A stretch of DNA of 64,000 nt from Promethearchaeota archaeon (GCA_030603385.1 JAUVXW010000023.1:1-64000), one strand, 5' to 3'. Shown: positions 42,249 to 52,316, counted from the stretch's first letter. The notes: a model not told the origin generated them from the letters alone. Program-made: numbers and translations.

Positions 42249-43997
42249 TTATGAGATATAAATAGGAAACAAGTCTACTCTCGCAATGGCGTTAGGAATC
42301 CATCCATGAACATAATTTTGATAGACATCATAATTCTTCCCAGATGTGTACCATACAAAGAAGTAAAGTTCTTCTACCAATTTCTGTTGAATGTTGTCAT
42401 AAATTATTTTTCTGGCAACAGGATCGACAGTTAGCTCTCCTTCTAGCATCCACGTTTCTAATTCAAGATCATATGTATTAACCCAAATTGATGATGTTTC
42501 ACTGTATAATGGGGTAATATAGTTTTCCGGATCAATATAATCAGGAGCCCATCCAAGCATGTACATTGGAATCTGGCCTCTATTCAATGCTCCAGTATCA
42601 TGTTCCATGCAACTGATTATATCCCAGAAAGAGATCTGTACTACCGGAGCCTTTATCCCGATATATTTTAGATTATCTGAAGTATATAAAGCAATGTCTC
42701 TTCGAGTTGTACCTTCAGTTTGGGCGGTAATATTCCATCCAAATCCCCAACCTGCTCCAGATCCTTGAGCATACCATTCAGCATCTGTCCAACCGGCGTC
42801 TCCATATCCCGCAGTTACCATCATATCTTGTGCCGCGCCACGGTCAAATGTTGGATAATCGAATCCATAATTAGACAATGGGATACCTGTTGGGATAGGA
42901 GATTTCAATCTGTAAGCTTCGCCTAATAAAACTACATCGATTACATACGAGTAATTTATAGCGTATGAGATTGCTTTCCTAAATGGAGTATCAACCATAT
43001 AGCCGTTAAAGCCCATATAGTTAGTATTTAAGGTAGGTCCGGCTTCCAAGAGGGTTATGTCTGGATCAGCTCTGAATTGATCATGGAATTCTGGTTTTGG
43101 GGATTCATATAAGTCAATATCACCTGCTAATACTGCTGTATTCAATGCAATATCATCTTCGATAATCCACATTGTTAAGTTATTTATTGTATCATAGGGA
43201 ACCCAATCCCAATAATGTGGATTAGCGTAGAATCTTACTTCAACATCTGTCTCATAACTTTGGAAGATAAAAGGACCTGTCCCAATTAAAGTGTCACCAT
43301 CTGCATAAGTAAGGATTGAAAGTTCTTTCCCTTGGGCTTTTGTAGCTGTAGGTGAGAACATAGCTAAGGCATTAAAATTTAATAACCCAATAAATGATGC
43401 CTTTGGTACATTCATAACAATTTTTATGGTATATTCATCAATGATTTCTGTCCTATTCATAATAGTTTGTGTTATATTGGTAGCAGGGTCTTTAATTGTA
43501 AATAGAGCAGAATGTTTGGCCACTTGTGCAGTAACTGGAAGTGCTACATTAAACGGGGCAGGTAAACCCTGGTTACCCGAAATATTCATAAAATAGTTCA
43601 ATCTGTCAATATTCCATTTAGCCGCTTCTGCGTTCCAATCTGTTCCATCCGTAAATTTAATACCTGCTTTAAGTGGAATGGTTATATTTAAACCATCAGT
43701 AGTTACTGTTGGAAGAGCTGCTGCAAGTACCGGAATTAATGAATAAGCCGGATCTGTTACATTGAATTTATATAAGCTTTCAGCGATTTGGGTAATAACA
43801 TCTCCTCCTGCTGTATCGTAACACATATGCGGATCCAAATCGGTAGGACCTGCAATTGTTGCAAAAGTAAGTGACATTTCCTTCTCAGCTCCTTTAATAA
43901 TACCCGCTTCTATAGCAAGGAAAATATTACCAATACCAGATGTCGCGAGAACAATTGCTAAGATTATTATTGCTAAATTTTTCTTTTCCATTTCCAT
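42249..43997 (-). CDS. dppA: Dipeptide/oligopeptide-binding protein (SBP family 5)
   Basis: After a membrane-spanning or signal helix near the N-terminus (LAIIILAIVLATSGIGNIFL) comes the SBP_bac_5 pattern. It begins GPTDLDPHMCYDTAGGDVITQIAESLYKF and continues with LKAGIKFTDGTDWNAEAAKWNIDRL, GTGPFIFQSYE and FRKAISYAINY. Length is about 582 aa. No lipobox Cys is seen, so it is probably held by the uncleaved helix. ATG 43997 is preferred over GTG 44009, as GTGA lies eight bases upstream. It opens the dpp operon. Confidence 0.92.
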   Translation of the reverse strand: MEMEKKNLAIIILAIVLATSGIGNIFLAIEAGIIKGAEKEMSLTFATIAGPTDLDPHMCYDTAGGDVITQIAESLYKFNVTDPAYSLIPVLAAALPTVTTDGLNITIPLKAGIKFTDGTDWNAEAAKWNIDRLNYFMNISGNQGLPAPFNVALPVTAQVAKHSALFTIKDPATNITQTIMNRTEIIDEYTIKIVMNVPKASFIGLLNFNALAMFSPTATKAQGKELSILTYADGDTLIGTGPFIFQSYETDVEVRFYANPHYWDWVPYDTINNLTMWIIEDDIALNTAVLAGDIDLYESPKPEFHDQFRADPDITLLEAGPTLNTNYMGFNGYMVDTPFRKAISYAINYSYVIDVVLLGEAYRLKSPIPTGIPLSNYGFDYPTFDRGAAQDMMVTAGYGDAGWTDAEWYAQGSGAGWGFGWNITAQTEGTTRRDIALYTSDNLKYIGIKAPVVQISFWDIISCMEHDTGALNRGQIPMYMLGWAPDYIDPENYITPLYSETSSIWVNTYDLELETWMLEGELTVDPVARKIIYDNIQQKLVEELYFFVWYTSGKNYDVYQNYVHGWIPNAIARVDLFPIYIS

Positions 43998-44009
43998 TTT
44001 TAAAATCAC

Positions 44010-44312
44010 TAATAATTTTATGGTTTTCTTTTTTAATTTTTATTAGATATGTTGTTAAATATGTTTTTTAATTTGGAAACTTATAAATTTTATCCTTTTT
44101 TTTTTGTTGATTTTTGAAATCATAATTGGTTTTAAAAAATCAATCAAACAGTCTGGGTTAAAATTTCTCCATTTTTAAATTATATCGCTAAATAAGGCTT
44201 TATAATAATTAAAAGCATCATTTTTCTGAAAGTTACTAACTCTATAATGATAAATATTTTTAGTTCAACAATTTAAGTGTGCTAAAATGGGAATAAAAGG
44301 GGAAAATATACA
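44010..44312. other. Intergenic region upstream of dppA
   Basis: The 300-base stretch is AT-rich with long T runs (near 44095). It must hold the dpp promoter, since the operon reads leftward from 43997. I see no supported gene and no TATA box that stands out. Confidence 0.4.
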
Positions 44313-44570
44313 TCATTTCATTATTTCAACAATTTTTTCAAAATAAAAAGAAAAAAATAAGATTGCTAACAGAATGAGGGCAGCAATGATTATTCCTTTG
44401 TCGAAAAAGGCCTTTTCCGTATTACGAGCAATTTTTGGTTTAGCTGAAGTTAAATACATATATCTCATAATTATATAAAGGGAAATCGGTATTGAAAAGA
44501 TAGATATATATTCATAGAATTTACCACTTACAGATTCAAACAAATTAAATTTTAGAATAAGATAAAGAGA
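44313..44570 (-). pseudogene. Truncated duplicate of the UbiA-family gene (3' part)
   Basis: The translated sequence (FYEYISIFSIPISLYIIMRY, then ARNTEKAF, then DKGIIIAA) matches the C-terminal 75 residues of the intact UbiA gene at 44705-45658 with a few changes. The match runs further upstream in the same frame (NSLYLILKFNLFES) to about 44570, past any start codon. The catalytic N-terminal half is missing. It sits directly downstream of the intact gene in the same direction, which indicates a partial tandem duplication. Confidence 0.8.
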
Positions 44571-44704
44571 ATTAACCTTAAATTTTAAAATTTAATTATT
44601 TGAATATATTATCATTTTAATCCACTAAAAGCAGTATAAAAATATCCTATTCTGAAGAGAAATATATCCTAATTTTTAAGAAGTATCAAGACTATTATTA
44701 TTTC

Positions 44705-45658
44705 CTATGTTTGAAAAAACTCGAGAAAAATATCAAAATAAAAAGAAAATAATAATATAATAAACAGAAAAGCACCAGCAATGATTATTCCTTTGTCCAA
44801 AAAGGCTTTTTCGGTGTTTCTAGCGATTTCTGGCTTTGTTGAGGTTAGATACATATAACGCATGATTATATACAGTGAAATTGGTATTGTAAAAATAGAA
44901 ATATATTCATAAAAATTGGCATTTCGAGTCTCTGTTGAATTGAAACTAATAAGATTAAAATTAATAAGAAGATATAGAGAATATGTCATAAACAATGACC
45001 CCGCAATTATTATATGAAATTGGTCCAATAATTTAAGAGAATATTGATCATAGATTTTTTTATGACCAACGGCTTTATTCTTTCCAAGAATTATCAAATC
45101 TCCTTTTCTTTTTGCGATACTCAAAAACATAGCTACTTCAAAAATGGCCAAAAATAACCAAGCAGAAACATATTCTTCAATTATTGCACATCCTGCTAAA
45201 GCTCTCCATAGATATCCAGTAGACAAAATAAGAATATCGATAAATGCGTAATTCTTAAAAAGATGACTATAAAGTTGACCTGTGACAATTATCAAAATTA
45301 TCATAAAAGCAAAACCTAGATTTGGAATCAGAAATATCAAAAATAAAATAATACACCCTCCTAATATAATTAATAACAGTATAGCGAAAGAAATTGAGAT
45401 ATCACCTGATGCTAGAGGTTTTTTTTTGATTTTTTCTGGATGATTTCTATCGTTTTCTATATCTCTTATATCATTAATAATATAATTAAAAGATGATGCA
45501 AGACATAACAGAATAAAACCTATAAAGAGAGGAAAATAGAGAGGTGTTTTAAATAGTCTTTCACTAAAAAAAATCCCAACAAATATCATTGTGTTTTTGT
45601 AATATTGCCGTATACGTAGAAGGTTTAAAAAATTTTTAATTTTATCTGACATTGACAA
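44705..45658 (-). CDS. UbiA-family prenyltransferase, polyprenyl-phosphate phosphoribosyltransferase-like
   Basis: LLRIRQYYKNTMIFVGIFFSE opens the protein, and the metal/diphosphate motif NDIRDIENDRNHPEK is at 62-76 with KKKPLASGDIS. This order is typical of decaprenyl-phosphate phosphoribosyltransferases and relatives. A second acidic site is less clear. Eight or nine TM helices are predicted. The substrate may be a polyprenyl or dolichyl phosphate with a pentose phosphate. It lies downstream of the M48 peptidase and ALG7-like genes, consistent with a lipid-linked sugar pathway. Confidence 0.78.
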   Translation of the reverse strand: MSMSDKIKNFLNLLRIRQYYKNTMIFVGIFFSERLFKTPLYFPLFIGFILLCLASSFNYIINDIRDIENDRNHPEKIKKKPLASGDISISFAILLLIILGGCIILFLIFLIPNLGFAFMIILIIVTGQLYSHLFKNYAFIDILILSTGYLWRALAGCAIIEEYVSAWLFLAIFEVAMFLSIAKRKGDLIILGKNKAVGHKKIYDQYSLKLLDQFHIIIAGSLFMTYSLYLLINFNLISFNSTETRNANFYEYISIFTIPISLYIIMRYMYLTSTKPEIARNTEKAFLDKGIIIAGAFLFIILLFSFYFDIFLEFFQT

Positions 45659-45690
45659 CCCATTGAAAGGTATAATTATATTAAAATTTA

Positions 45691-48240
45691 TTAAGTTATT
45701 AAGATTCTTTCCGGTTTAAATTTCTTCAATATTTTATAGCCTAAACGACTTGAGAAGCTTGTCTCAGATTTAATTTGAATCATAGCACTAGTATATTCAA
45801 AAATAATTAATTCTATTTTATTATAAGGGATTTTTATTTCTTTTCCAAAAATATTTTTTAATACGAGAGTTTCTTTATCATTATTTTCAGTTTTTTTATG
45901 ATAGTTTTCAATATTTTGTGGTTTTAAATTTATTTTCCGGATAAATCCAATTTCTACATTATTTACTGGTTTTTTTAGATAAATATATGAAAGAAGGTCT
46001 TTATTTATCAACCATTTTATTATTTGTAATTCAGATTCTCGAAATTTTCGATCTCTGTGTATAGGTAGAGTTATCCTTTTCGGTTTAATAATCAATTCGT
46101 CTATAAAGTATTTTAAATGTTTTTGTTCATGGTTTTTCGTGATTTCAAAATTAGTAAGGATTAACTCATAACCTTTTATCTCACTAGCATCTAAGACATC
46201 TATACATCTTGAAATCTTTAATTCTCCTTTTTTTTTGAAAAAAATGTCTTGTTCTTTGAAATTTTTAATGAAGGCAATTGAATTTGGCAGTTTAGTTTTT
46301 GAAATTGGCTTTAAAATTTTGTTGTTCTCTTCATCTAAAAAGATTAAGAAGTTCCCGTTGTGATTATTCCTGTTTAAATCAATATCTATTAAAGTTAATG
46401 GAGTTTTCTTCTCTAAAAAATATGTTTCATTTAAATCAATTTGAAAATGAGTATACATTGATGAATTTAAGAATTCTTTTTGATTGGTTTTTAGATTAGT
46501 AATGATAAATTGTTCACTTTCGCTAATTTCATCAAGGAATTTAATATCGTTTAATTTACCTAATATAATATCATCAGTAATCTTATTTCTAAAAACAAAA
46601 TCTTTACTAAGATCAAATTTATACACCTCTTTTCTTCTCAGGTTTTCCATTAAAAAAGGGATATCTTTAATTTCAAATGTTTCCTTAAATTTTTTATTCG
46701 CTATAATTTTAAACTTTTGGCGGGCAACCTCAAATTTCTTAGCATATTTTTGTTGTTTTGATTTTTTTAAGCATATAAATGGAAGAATGGCTTCTTTACT
46801 TGGTTTTAATTCATCACCCAATATAGCTGCAATTCTTAAATAACTCGGTGGATGTGAATTAATGAAACTCCCTAGGAGAGAAATTCGTGAGGGTTTGATT
46901 ATTGAGCGATTTAAATAAATGGCTGTATTCATATAATCTAATAGTTGGTTATCCTTTGTAATTTTTTCATCACATAGAAGCATGGTATTAAATCCAATTT
47001 CTCGTCCGGTGGCATAAAAGCTTTCTAAATTATATAGTGCTTTAGCAAGCTCATTTGCATATCCTGCTTTTTTCGCTTTTAAATCTGCTTTTCCCTCTAA
47101 AATTCTTACAAATATAAAAAGAAGGATATATATTGCTAAATTCAAAATAATGAAAACTATCATAGGAATCTGAGGATTTCCAAATGTATAATCGTACAGT
47201 GTAGCAGGTATACCTAAAAACATTCTAACAATTAAATCTCCAGTTGTAATACAAGTTAAAATTAACGTGTGTTTTCCTTTTGTATGTGCCAATTCATGAG
47301 CTAAAATACCATTCAACTCATCATTTGGAATTTGGTTAAGATCTTCAGCAATAATTGCAATTCTTTTATCAAAAAAAGAGCCATATGCCATGGCATTTAA
47401 AATTGGATATTTTCCATAGCCTACTTTTACTTTACCTTTAATTCCAATATTATCTTTTACTTTCCTAACTTTTTTTAACATATTGCTATCTTTTACTCTC
47501 TTGATTCCAAGCATTTTGTCTAAAATTGAACCTGAAACAAAATATATTATCCAATTCACACATATTAGGATAAAATAGATATTCATAAAAAAATCGAGAG
47601 TAGTAAATTGATTAAAAATCAATGGTTTATTACTAATGAAGTTGAGGGCTGTAAATTGATTAATAAAGACAACTACTAACCAAGCTATTATATATAAGAA
47701 TAGTGTTAAATATGCTGGGCTCATAAATCTCCACACAATTAAATATTTTCTCCCAAATAATATAAATCCCATAATCAGTATAATCCAGAAAGAAAATGCA
47801 AAAGCAGTATCGATAAATATAGGATTTTTTTGATAGAAAGAAAGGATACCTGCAAAAAATATAACATTATAAGTCACTAATGAGATTATTAATATTTTAT
47901 TTAATATTGGATATTCTCTTAATTCAAAAATTCCAATCCATAGATAAATTGAGAAGGCTCCCATTAAAGAAGTTAAAAAGTCCTTAGAAAAGAAAAAAAT
48001 GAGGAAAAAGAAAAAAGCTATTGCCACAATATCGCTCATTTCACTTCTTTTATTATTTTGAACCCAATGATAAAATTCTTCGATTGTTAATAAATACAAG
48101 AAAATTGTTATTAAAAAACTCCAATCTAATAGAAGTTCTAACCAATCAAAATGAAAGAATATCTTATTCAATAAGATGAATAATCCAATTGATGCAAAAA
48201 GATATATTATAAATAGTAAATTTCTGAAGAATTTTTTCAA
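45691..48240 (-). CDS. M48-family membrane metalloprotease with large C-terminal extension
   Basis: The zinc motif HELAH is at 315-319 in NDELNGILAHELAHTKGKHT, with the third ligand probably in RILEGKAD near 388. Eight or so TM helices precede it and one or two follow. The N-terminal part is longer than in HtpX. From about 480 on, 370 residues form a soluble region rich in Lys and Ile that I cannot place. The TTG start directly abuts the stop of the ALG7-like gene. It may act in membrane-protein quality control. Confidence 0.8.
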   Translation of the reverse strand: MKKFFRNLLFIIYLFASIGLFILLNKIFFHFDWLELLLDWSFLITIFLYLLTIEEFYHWVQNNKRSEMSDIVAIAFFFFLIFFFSKDFLTSLMGAFSIYLWIGIFELREYPILNKILIISLVTYNVIFFAGILSFYQKNPIFIDTAFAFSFWIILIMGFILFGRKYLIVWRFMSPAYLTLFLYIIAWLVVVFINQFTALNFISNKPLIFNQFTTLDFFMNIYFILICVNWIIYFVSGSILDKMLGIKRVKDSNMLKKVRKVKDNIGIKGKVKVGYGKYPILNAMAYGSFFDKRIAIIAEDLNQIPNDELNGILAHELAHTKGKHTLILTCITTGDLIVRMFLGIPATLYDYTFGNPQIPMIVFIILNLAIYILLFIFVRILEGKADLKAKKAGYANELAKALYNLESFYATGREIGFNTMLLCDEKITKDNQLLDYMNTAIYLNRSIIKPSRISLLGSFINSHPPSYLRIAAILGDELKPSKEAILPFICLKKSKQQKYAKKFEVARQKFKIIANKKFKETFEIKDIPFLMENLRRKEVYKFDLSKDFVFRNKITDDIILGKLNDIKFLDEISESEQFIITNLKTNQKEFLNSSMYTHFQIDLNETYFLEKKTPLTLIDIDLNRNNHNGNFLIFLDEENNKILKPISKTKLPNSIAFIKNFKEQDIFFKKKGELKISRCIDVLDASEIKGYELILTNFEITKNHEQKHLKYFIDELIIKPKRITLPIHRDRKFRESELQIIKWLINKDLLSYIYLKKPVNNVEIGFIRKINLKPQNIENYHKKTENNDKETLVLKNIFGKEIKIPYNKIELIIFEYTSAMIQIKSETSFSSRLGYKILKKFKPERILIT

Positions 48241-49635
48241 CTACAGTACCTCATTTTTTTCTCTTTGCTTCTTTTCGTTTTTCTTTTTCATTTTCTCAAT
48301 CACCGACCAGAAGTATTTAATAGTAAGAAAATACCAAATTAATAATCCAGGAACAACTAAGATAAAAGAAATTAAAAGATTAACAGGGATTTTTATTATA
48401 CCAAACCCAATATCTTCAAATGGTAGAGGCATAATAAGAATATCAACAATAGCTAGGAAAATTGTTATAAAAGCTAGTAAAATGATCATCTGCACGATTA
48501 TCCCCCTTATTCTGGGAAACTTATATAATATAAAACTAGTAGGAACAAAACAAATAATGATTGAAACAAAAAAAACAATAGGTTCAAAATTTCCTATGGA
48601 AACCTGTAAAAAAATTATCGAGATAATAGAAAAGAACCCACAAATAGTTGAAAGGGCATAGAAATTTTTTACTAATTCTGGTTCTGTTAATGGCCCTTTC
48701 GCTAATATTAGCCGGGGTAGTGTTAGTGCAGCATCTCTCTTATCTGATGCTTGGATTCGATCATCTTTAAGTAATATAATATCACTTTTATCTTTATGAA
48801 TATCACTACTTTCAAAAAACCCGCGAACAGAATTAATCACATAAAAACTATTAAATATATGAGCTAAAAGTGCGCAAAATGTAGCAACTTCAAGTGAACC
48901 AAAAAACATAATACATGCAATCATCGCCCCCATACTTAGAGTTCCTACATCCCCGGGGAATACTTTTGCGGGATATTTATTATAAATAAAAAATGGGATT
49001 AGTACCGCAATTACAGGAATAGTAAAAAGCACTGCTTCAGCAGAATTCCATATTAAACCGCATATAAACAGAAATGTAACTATAATTAAACAAGTTCCAG
49101 AACCTTCTCCATTATATCCTTCCAGCATATTTACACTATTTATAAAAACGGCTACAATTACAGGTATGATGAGCGGATAAATGAAGTTTAATCTAGTTTT
49201 ATCAATAAAAGGAATTGTCGGTGAAGATATTGCTATAAAACCAAAGAAATTAGCAAAAAAAATAGCACTACCACAAAAAATTGAAAGGGTAATTTTATAT
49301 CGTGATTTTAATTTTTTTCGATCATCTATAAATCCTATAGCTCCCGCGCTAATAACAGTTAAGAGAAAAATGAGAGTCTCTTTGAATAATTCTGGAAAAA
49401 AGAATATTAGGAAAATTGAAGCAACTGTAAAACCAATAACTAAAACGATTCCACCAGATTCGGCTACCTTAGGTTGAGCGTTTTTATGTATATCATAGCC
49501 TATATAATCTTTCTTTTTCATAAATTTTATTAGAAAAGGGAGGATTTTAAAAGTTACCAAAAATCCTACTAAGAAAATTATTATCAAGTAAAATATTTCT
49601 AAAAAACTCCAATTCAACTGTGTAAGATGAGGCAT
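48241..49635 (-). CDS. UDP-GlcNAc:polyprenyl-phosphate GlcNAc-1-P transferase, ALG7/DPAGT1-like
   Basis: Family motifs are DIHKNAQPKVAESGGIVLV (48-66), the metal-binding IDDRKKLKSRYK (103-114), NSVNMLEGYNGEGSG (166-180) and VFPGDVGTLSMGA (225-237). A long loop with ALTLPRLILAKGPLTEPELV is as in eukaryotic ALG7 rather than bacterial MraY. About ten TM helices. It would start lipid-linked oligosaccharide synthesis for N-glycosylation. In the same neighbourhood are a ribophorin I-like gene and Sec61-beta. Confidence 0.85.
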   Translation of the reverse strand: MPHLTQLNWSFLEIFYLIIIFLVGFLVTFKILPFLIKFMKKKDYIGYDIHKNAQPKVAESGGIVLVIGFTVASIFLIFFFPELFKETLIFLLTVISAGAIGFIDDRKKLKSRYKITLSIFCGSAIFFANFFGFIAISSPTIPFIDKTRLNFIYPLIIPVIVAVFINSVNMLEGYNGEGSGTCLIIVTFLFICGLIWNSAEAVLFTIPVIAVLIPFFIYNKYPAKVFPGDVGTLSMGAMIACIMFFGSLEVATFCALLAHIFNSFYVINSVRGFFESSDIHKDKSDIILLKDDRIQASDKRDAALTLPRLILAKGPLTEPELVKNFYALSTICGFFSIISIIFLQVSIGNFEPIVFFVSIIICFVPTSFILYKFPRIRGIIVQMIILLAFITIFLAIVDILIMPLPFEDIGFGIIKIPVNLLISFILVVPGLLIWYFLTIKYFWSVIEKMKKKNEKKQREKNEVL

Positions 49636-49709
49636 ATTAATGTAGGATATTTCTATTTACAATAATTAGTGTTATATATTGAACATTTCCCCTTTTCTTA
49701 ATAAAAAAA

Positions 49710-49811
49710 TAGCCCGGCACGGAATTTCAATTAACAAGCATACTTGTTAATACTCGAACCGTGGTCACGGGGTTCAAGGCCCCAGATGCTTGGCCACTAC
49801 ACCACCGGGCT
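49710..49811 (-). tRNA. tRNA-Gln (anticodon TTG) with a 29-nt T-loop intron
   Basis: Acceptor AGCCCGG/CCGGGCT, D-arm, anticodon stem TGGGG/CCCCG with loop CCTTGAA (anticodon 49777-49775) and T-stem CACGG/CCGTG all pair. The T-loop is interrupted by an intron (49752-49724) whose core is a 9-bp hairpin ATTAACAAG/CTTGTTAAT. With the T-stem it forms a bulge-helix-bulge: bulge AGT, helix TTCG/TGAA, bulge ATT. Splicing in the bulges gives the 7-nt loop TTCGAGT and a 73-nt tRNA. A T-run follows the gene, which begins six bases after the Trm112 stop. Confidence 0.93.
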
Positions 49812-49817
49812 CTTTTT

Positions 49818-50441
49818 TTATAAATTAAATGGTTTAAGGTTTTGATTAAAAAATTCTTCATCTAATAAATTTTTAATGATTTTAAGGAATTCAATTTCTT
49901 TTTTTTTATCTCTAAATTGATCTGGGAGCATTTGTGGTATAGTATCTATTATTGGATACCAACGATTACATTTATCGCAAAATAATAGGCCTGATTCAAT
50001 TTCTGTTTCTACTTTTATTTTATTTAAAAAATATAATTCAGGAAAGATATTTTCAATATCGTTTAAATTGAAATTCTTCAAAAAATCTACAATTTTTTGT
50101 TTAATTTCTATCTTTATTATGCTAAAACATTTTTTACTATATGTATTTTTAGTCTTGTCAAAGATATTATCTAATTCATTAATACTTGAAATAATTAATC
50201 CAAGATAAGATTTTAAAGGAGATTTTTCTATAGTAACATTATCCTTTACGAAAAGGAAATCTCTTTCTTGAGATACTTCAATTACTTTCTGTTCTTTTAT
50301 GAAGGTTAGATCCCTTTTTTTATATATATCAATAAATGCTTGAAATTCTTCATCTTTAGTTTCAAAAGAAAATATATATAATTTTAATGGAAAAGATTTA
50401 TCAATGGGACATGCTAATATATCAAATAACCATGGCTTCAT
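49818..50441 (-). CDS. trm112: Trm112-like methyltransferase activator
   Basis: The protein starts MKPWLFDILACPIDKSFPLKL and ends with LLFCDKCNRWYPIIDTIPQMLPD. These are the two halves of the Trm112 zinc module, with CP and CDKC as ligands (one position shows Asp where others have Cys, as in CPID). The 120 residues between them form the larger insert found in archaeal/eukaryotic forms. Trm112 holds and activates tRNA, rRNA and release-factor methyltransferases. It is followed within six bases by tRNA-Gln. Confidence 0.83.
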   Translation of the reverse strand: MKPWLFDILACPIDKSFPLKLYIFSFETKDEEFQAFIDIYKKRDLTFIKEQKVIEVSQERDFLFVKDNVTIEKSPLKSYLGLIISSINELDNIFDKTKNTYSKKCFSIIKIEIKQKIVDFLKNFNLNDIENIFPELYFLNKIKVETEIESGLLFCDKCNRWYPIIDTIPQMLPDQFRDKKKEIEFLKIIKNLLDEEFFNQNLKPFNL

Positions 50442-50465
50442 AAATTTTTACACAAGAAAGATATT

Positions 50466-52316
50466 TTATAAGAGATAACTTCTTAATTGTTGAATTAATT
50501 TATCGATATTTCTTTCAATTTTTCTTCTCCTTTTCTTGAAATCATCAGATAGTTTTAGATAAGCGGCTCTAGAAGGCAATCTACCTCTTTTATATCGAGA
50601 TTCTAAAAGATTCAAGCTATCCTTAACACTAATTCGTTCTGCTTCTAGAAGATCAAACCTTTTTATAACGTTTTCAAAAGTAATGTTTGTTTCTAATAAA
50701 ATCTTCTTAAAAGGATTTATTTCTTGTTGTATTTCATCTATTTTTGATGTATTTTTATCTAAAATATTTTTATAATTCTTTTTTGCTATTTTCTTTCTTC
50801 TTGCATCTTCTTCTGCTTGTCGGATTTCTAAGATTAAAGCATTTTTTTCTTCATATAAGGAACAAAATTCTCGGATTTCATTAACGGGGATAAATTCTCT
50901 TTTTAAAATTACCGTATCACGCTCTTTCTTTCTTAATTTAACAGTTAAAACATAAATTGACGCAATAAAAGATATTAAAAGCATAAAAATTATGGGTCTT
51001 AGAAGTAAGTCGAAAAAATCAATTGTAAATGTAAATTGTATTACCATGGTTTCAAAAGGTGAAATAAAATCAGATTTATACACAAGTACTGTTGTTCCCT
51101 GAGTTTTTTTGATAGCATCTGGATATTCAGAAATTGAATCAACATTATAGCAACCATCAATTATCACGTTAATAGTCTGATCTCTTCCCATATAGTCATA
51201 TGTAGTTGTTAATAAATCAATCTGTATTGATTCTTGGAACCAATTTAATGAAACATAATTTTCAAAAGGCAAATTATATTCAACATTGAAATTAAATGTT
51301 GAATTAGGTTTTAAATTTAAACGATTTTCTAATAAATTGATTGTAACTTTTTTATACTTTGAAGATCCTGAGTTCTCAATTACTACACCTAATATTTCCC
51401 CTAAATCATCAAATATGTAGAGATTTGAGGCATGGTGAGGGATTTTTAATGAAACTGTATGAAAATTGATTTCTCCAAGATTTTCTATTGAGAACTTTTC
51501 GTTAACTCTTATTATTCCCCATGGTGAGATAAATATATCACGGTTTATTTCTTTCATCTCTGTTTTAGTTTTTTCATTGTTAATAAAAGATATTCGAACT
51601 ACCTTTTTATCACCTATATTTTCCAAGAAAGGAGTTATAAAATCAGCTCCAATTTGCGAACTGATATCTTCAAAAGTATATAAGAGTGTATTAAGTCCGC
51701 CAAGGGGCGTACCCCAATCGCCCTCTAATTCTGAGGAATCTTTAGGGGCACTAAAATATGCGACTATATCACCTTCTATCTTATAGGGTAGAACTGGATA
51801 AACGGTAACCAAAAAAGCTGCATATTGATCATCTATCAATGCATAAGTTACTATGTTTTTGTAGATATAAGTAAACTTGATAGTTCTTGTTTGATGTGGT
51901 AAGAGTGGTGAATCAAAATATATAACTATCATTTCAAACCCATTCATTATGATACTAGAACGTTCAGCTAATAATGTGTTTTCGTTTATTCCTGTAGCTT
52001 TAAAGAAAATCAAATCTTCAGGATAGTATGCCGAAAGTCCAAAAAATATTGAGGAGATTGGATAATTATTTAAATTTTTAATTTCTAATGAATCTTCAAA
52101 AATTAGCAAACCATAACCAGTTATATTGGCGTCTCTTCTAACTTTTGAAACTATAACATTTTCTATTCCTTCCAAGCTAGCGGATACTTCTGGAATTTTG
52201 CTGATATTATTATATTCTATGTATTGTATTTCTGAATCCTCTGCTATATATGAGAGAATTACTATAAATAGTAAAAAACTTGTAAAAAATAATAAAAATT
52301 TTTCTTCCTTTGCCAT
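50466..52316 (-). CDS. Ribophorin I (OST1)-like protein
   Basis: The 616-aa protein has an N-terminal TM helix (residues 7-24), an extracytoplasmic region of about 400 residues, a TM helix near 428-450 and a cytosolic coiled coil. Phrases fit ribophorin I: IFISPWGIIRVNEKFSIENLGE (its SHWGNI-VEE--L), LYIFDDLGEI (its VYYRDEIGN) and FNFNVEYNLPFENYVS (its IGYNLP-YEYL). Ribophorin I is a subunit of the eukaryotic oligosaccharyltransferase, and Asgard homologues are known. The Lys/Glu-rich C-terminal tail is extra. It is divergent from the Sec61-beta gene. Confidence 0.75.
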   Translation of the reverse strand: MAKEEKFLLFFTSFLLFIVILSYIAEDSEIQYIEYNNISKIPEVSASLEGIENVIVSKVRRDANITGYGLLIFEDSLEIKNLNNYPISSIFFGLSAYYPEDLIFFKATGINENTLLAERSSIIMNGFEMIVIYFDSPLLPHQTRTIKFTYIYKNIVTYALIDDQYAAFLVTVYPVLPYKIEGDIVAYFSAPKDSSELEGDWGTPLGGLNTLLYTFEDISSQIGADFITPFLENIGDKKVVRISFINNEKTKTEMKEINRDIFISPWGIIRVNEKFSIENLGEINFHTVSLKIPHHASNLYIFDDLGEILGVVIENSGSSKYKKVTINLLENRLNLKPNSTFNFNVEYNLPFENYVSLNWFQESIQIDLLTTTYDYMGRDQTINVIIDGCYNVDSISEYPDAIKKTQGTTVLVYKSDFISPFETMVIQFTFTIDFFDLLLRPIIFMLLISFIASIYVLTVKLRKKERDTVILKREFIPVNEIREFCSLYEEKNALILEIRQAEEDARRKKIAKKNYKNILDKNTSKIDEIQQEINPFKKILLETNITFENVIKRFDLLEAERISVKDSLNLLESRYKRGRLPSRAAYLKLSDDFKKRRRKIERNIDKLIQQLRSYLL

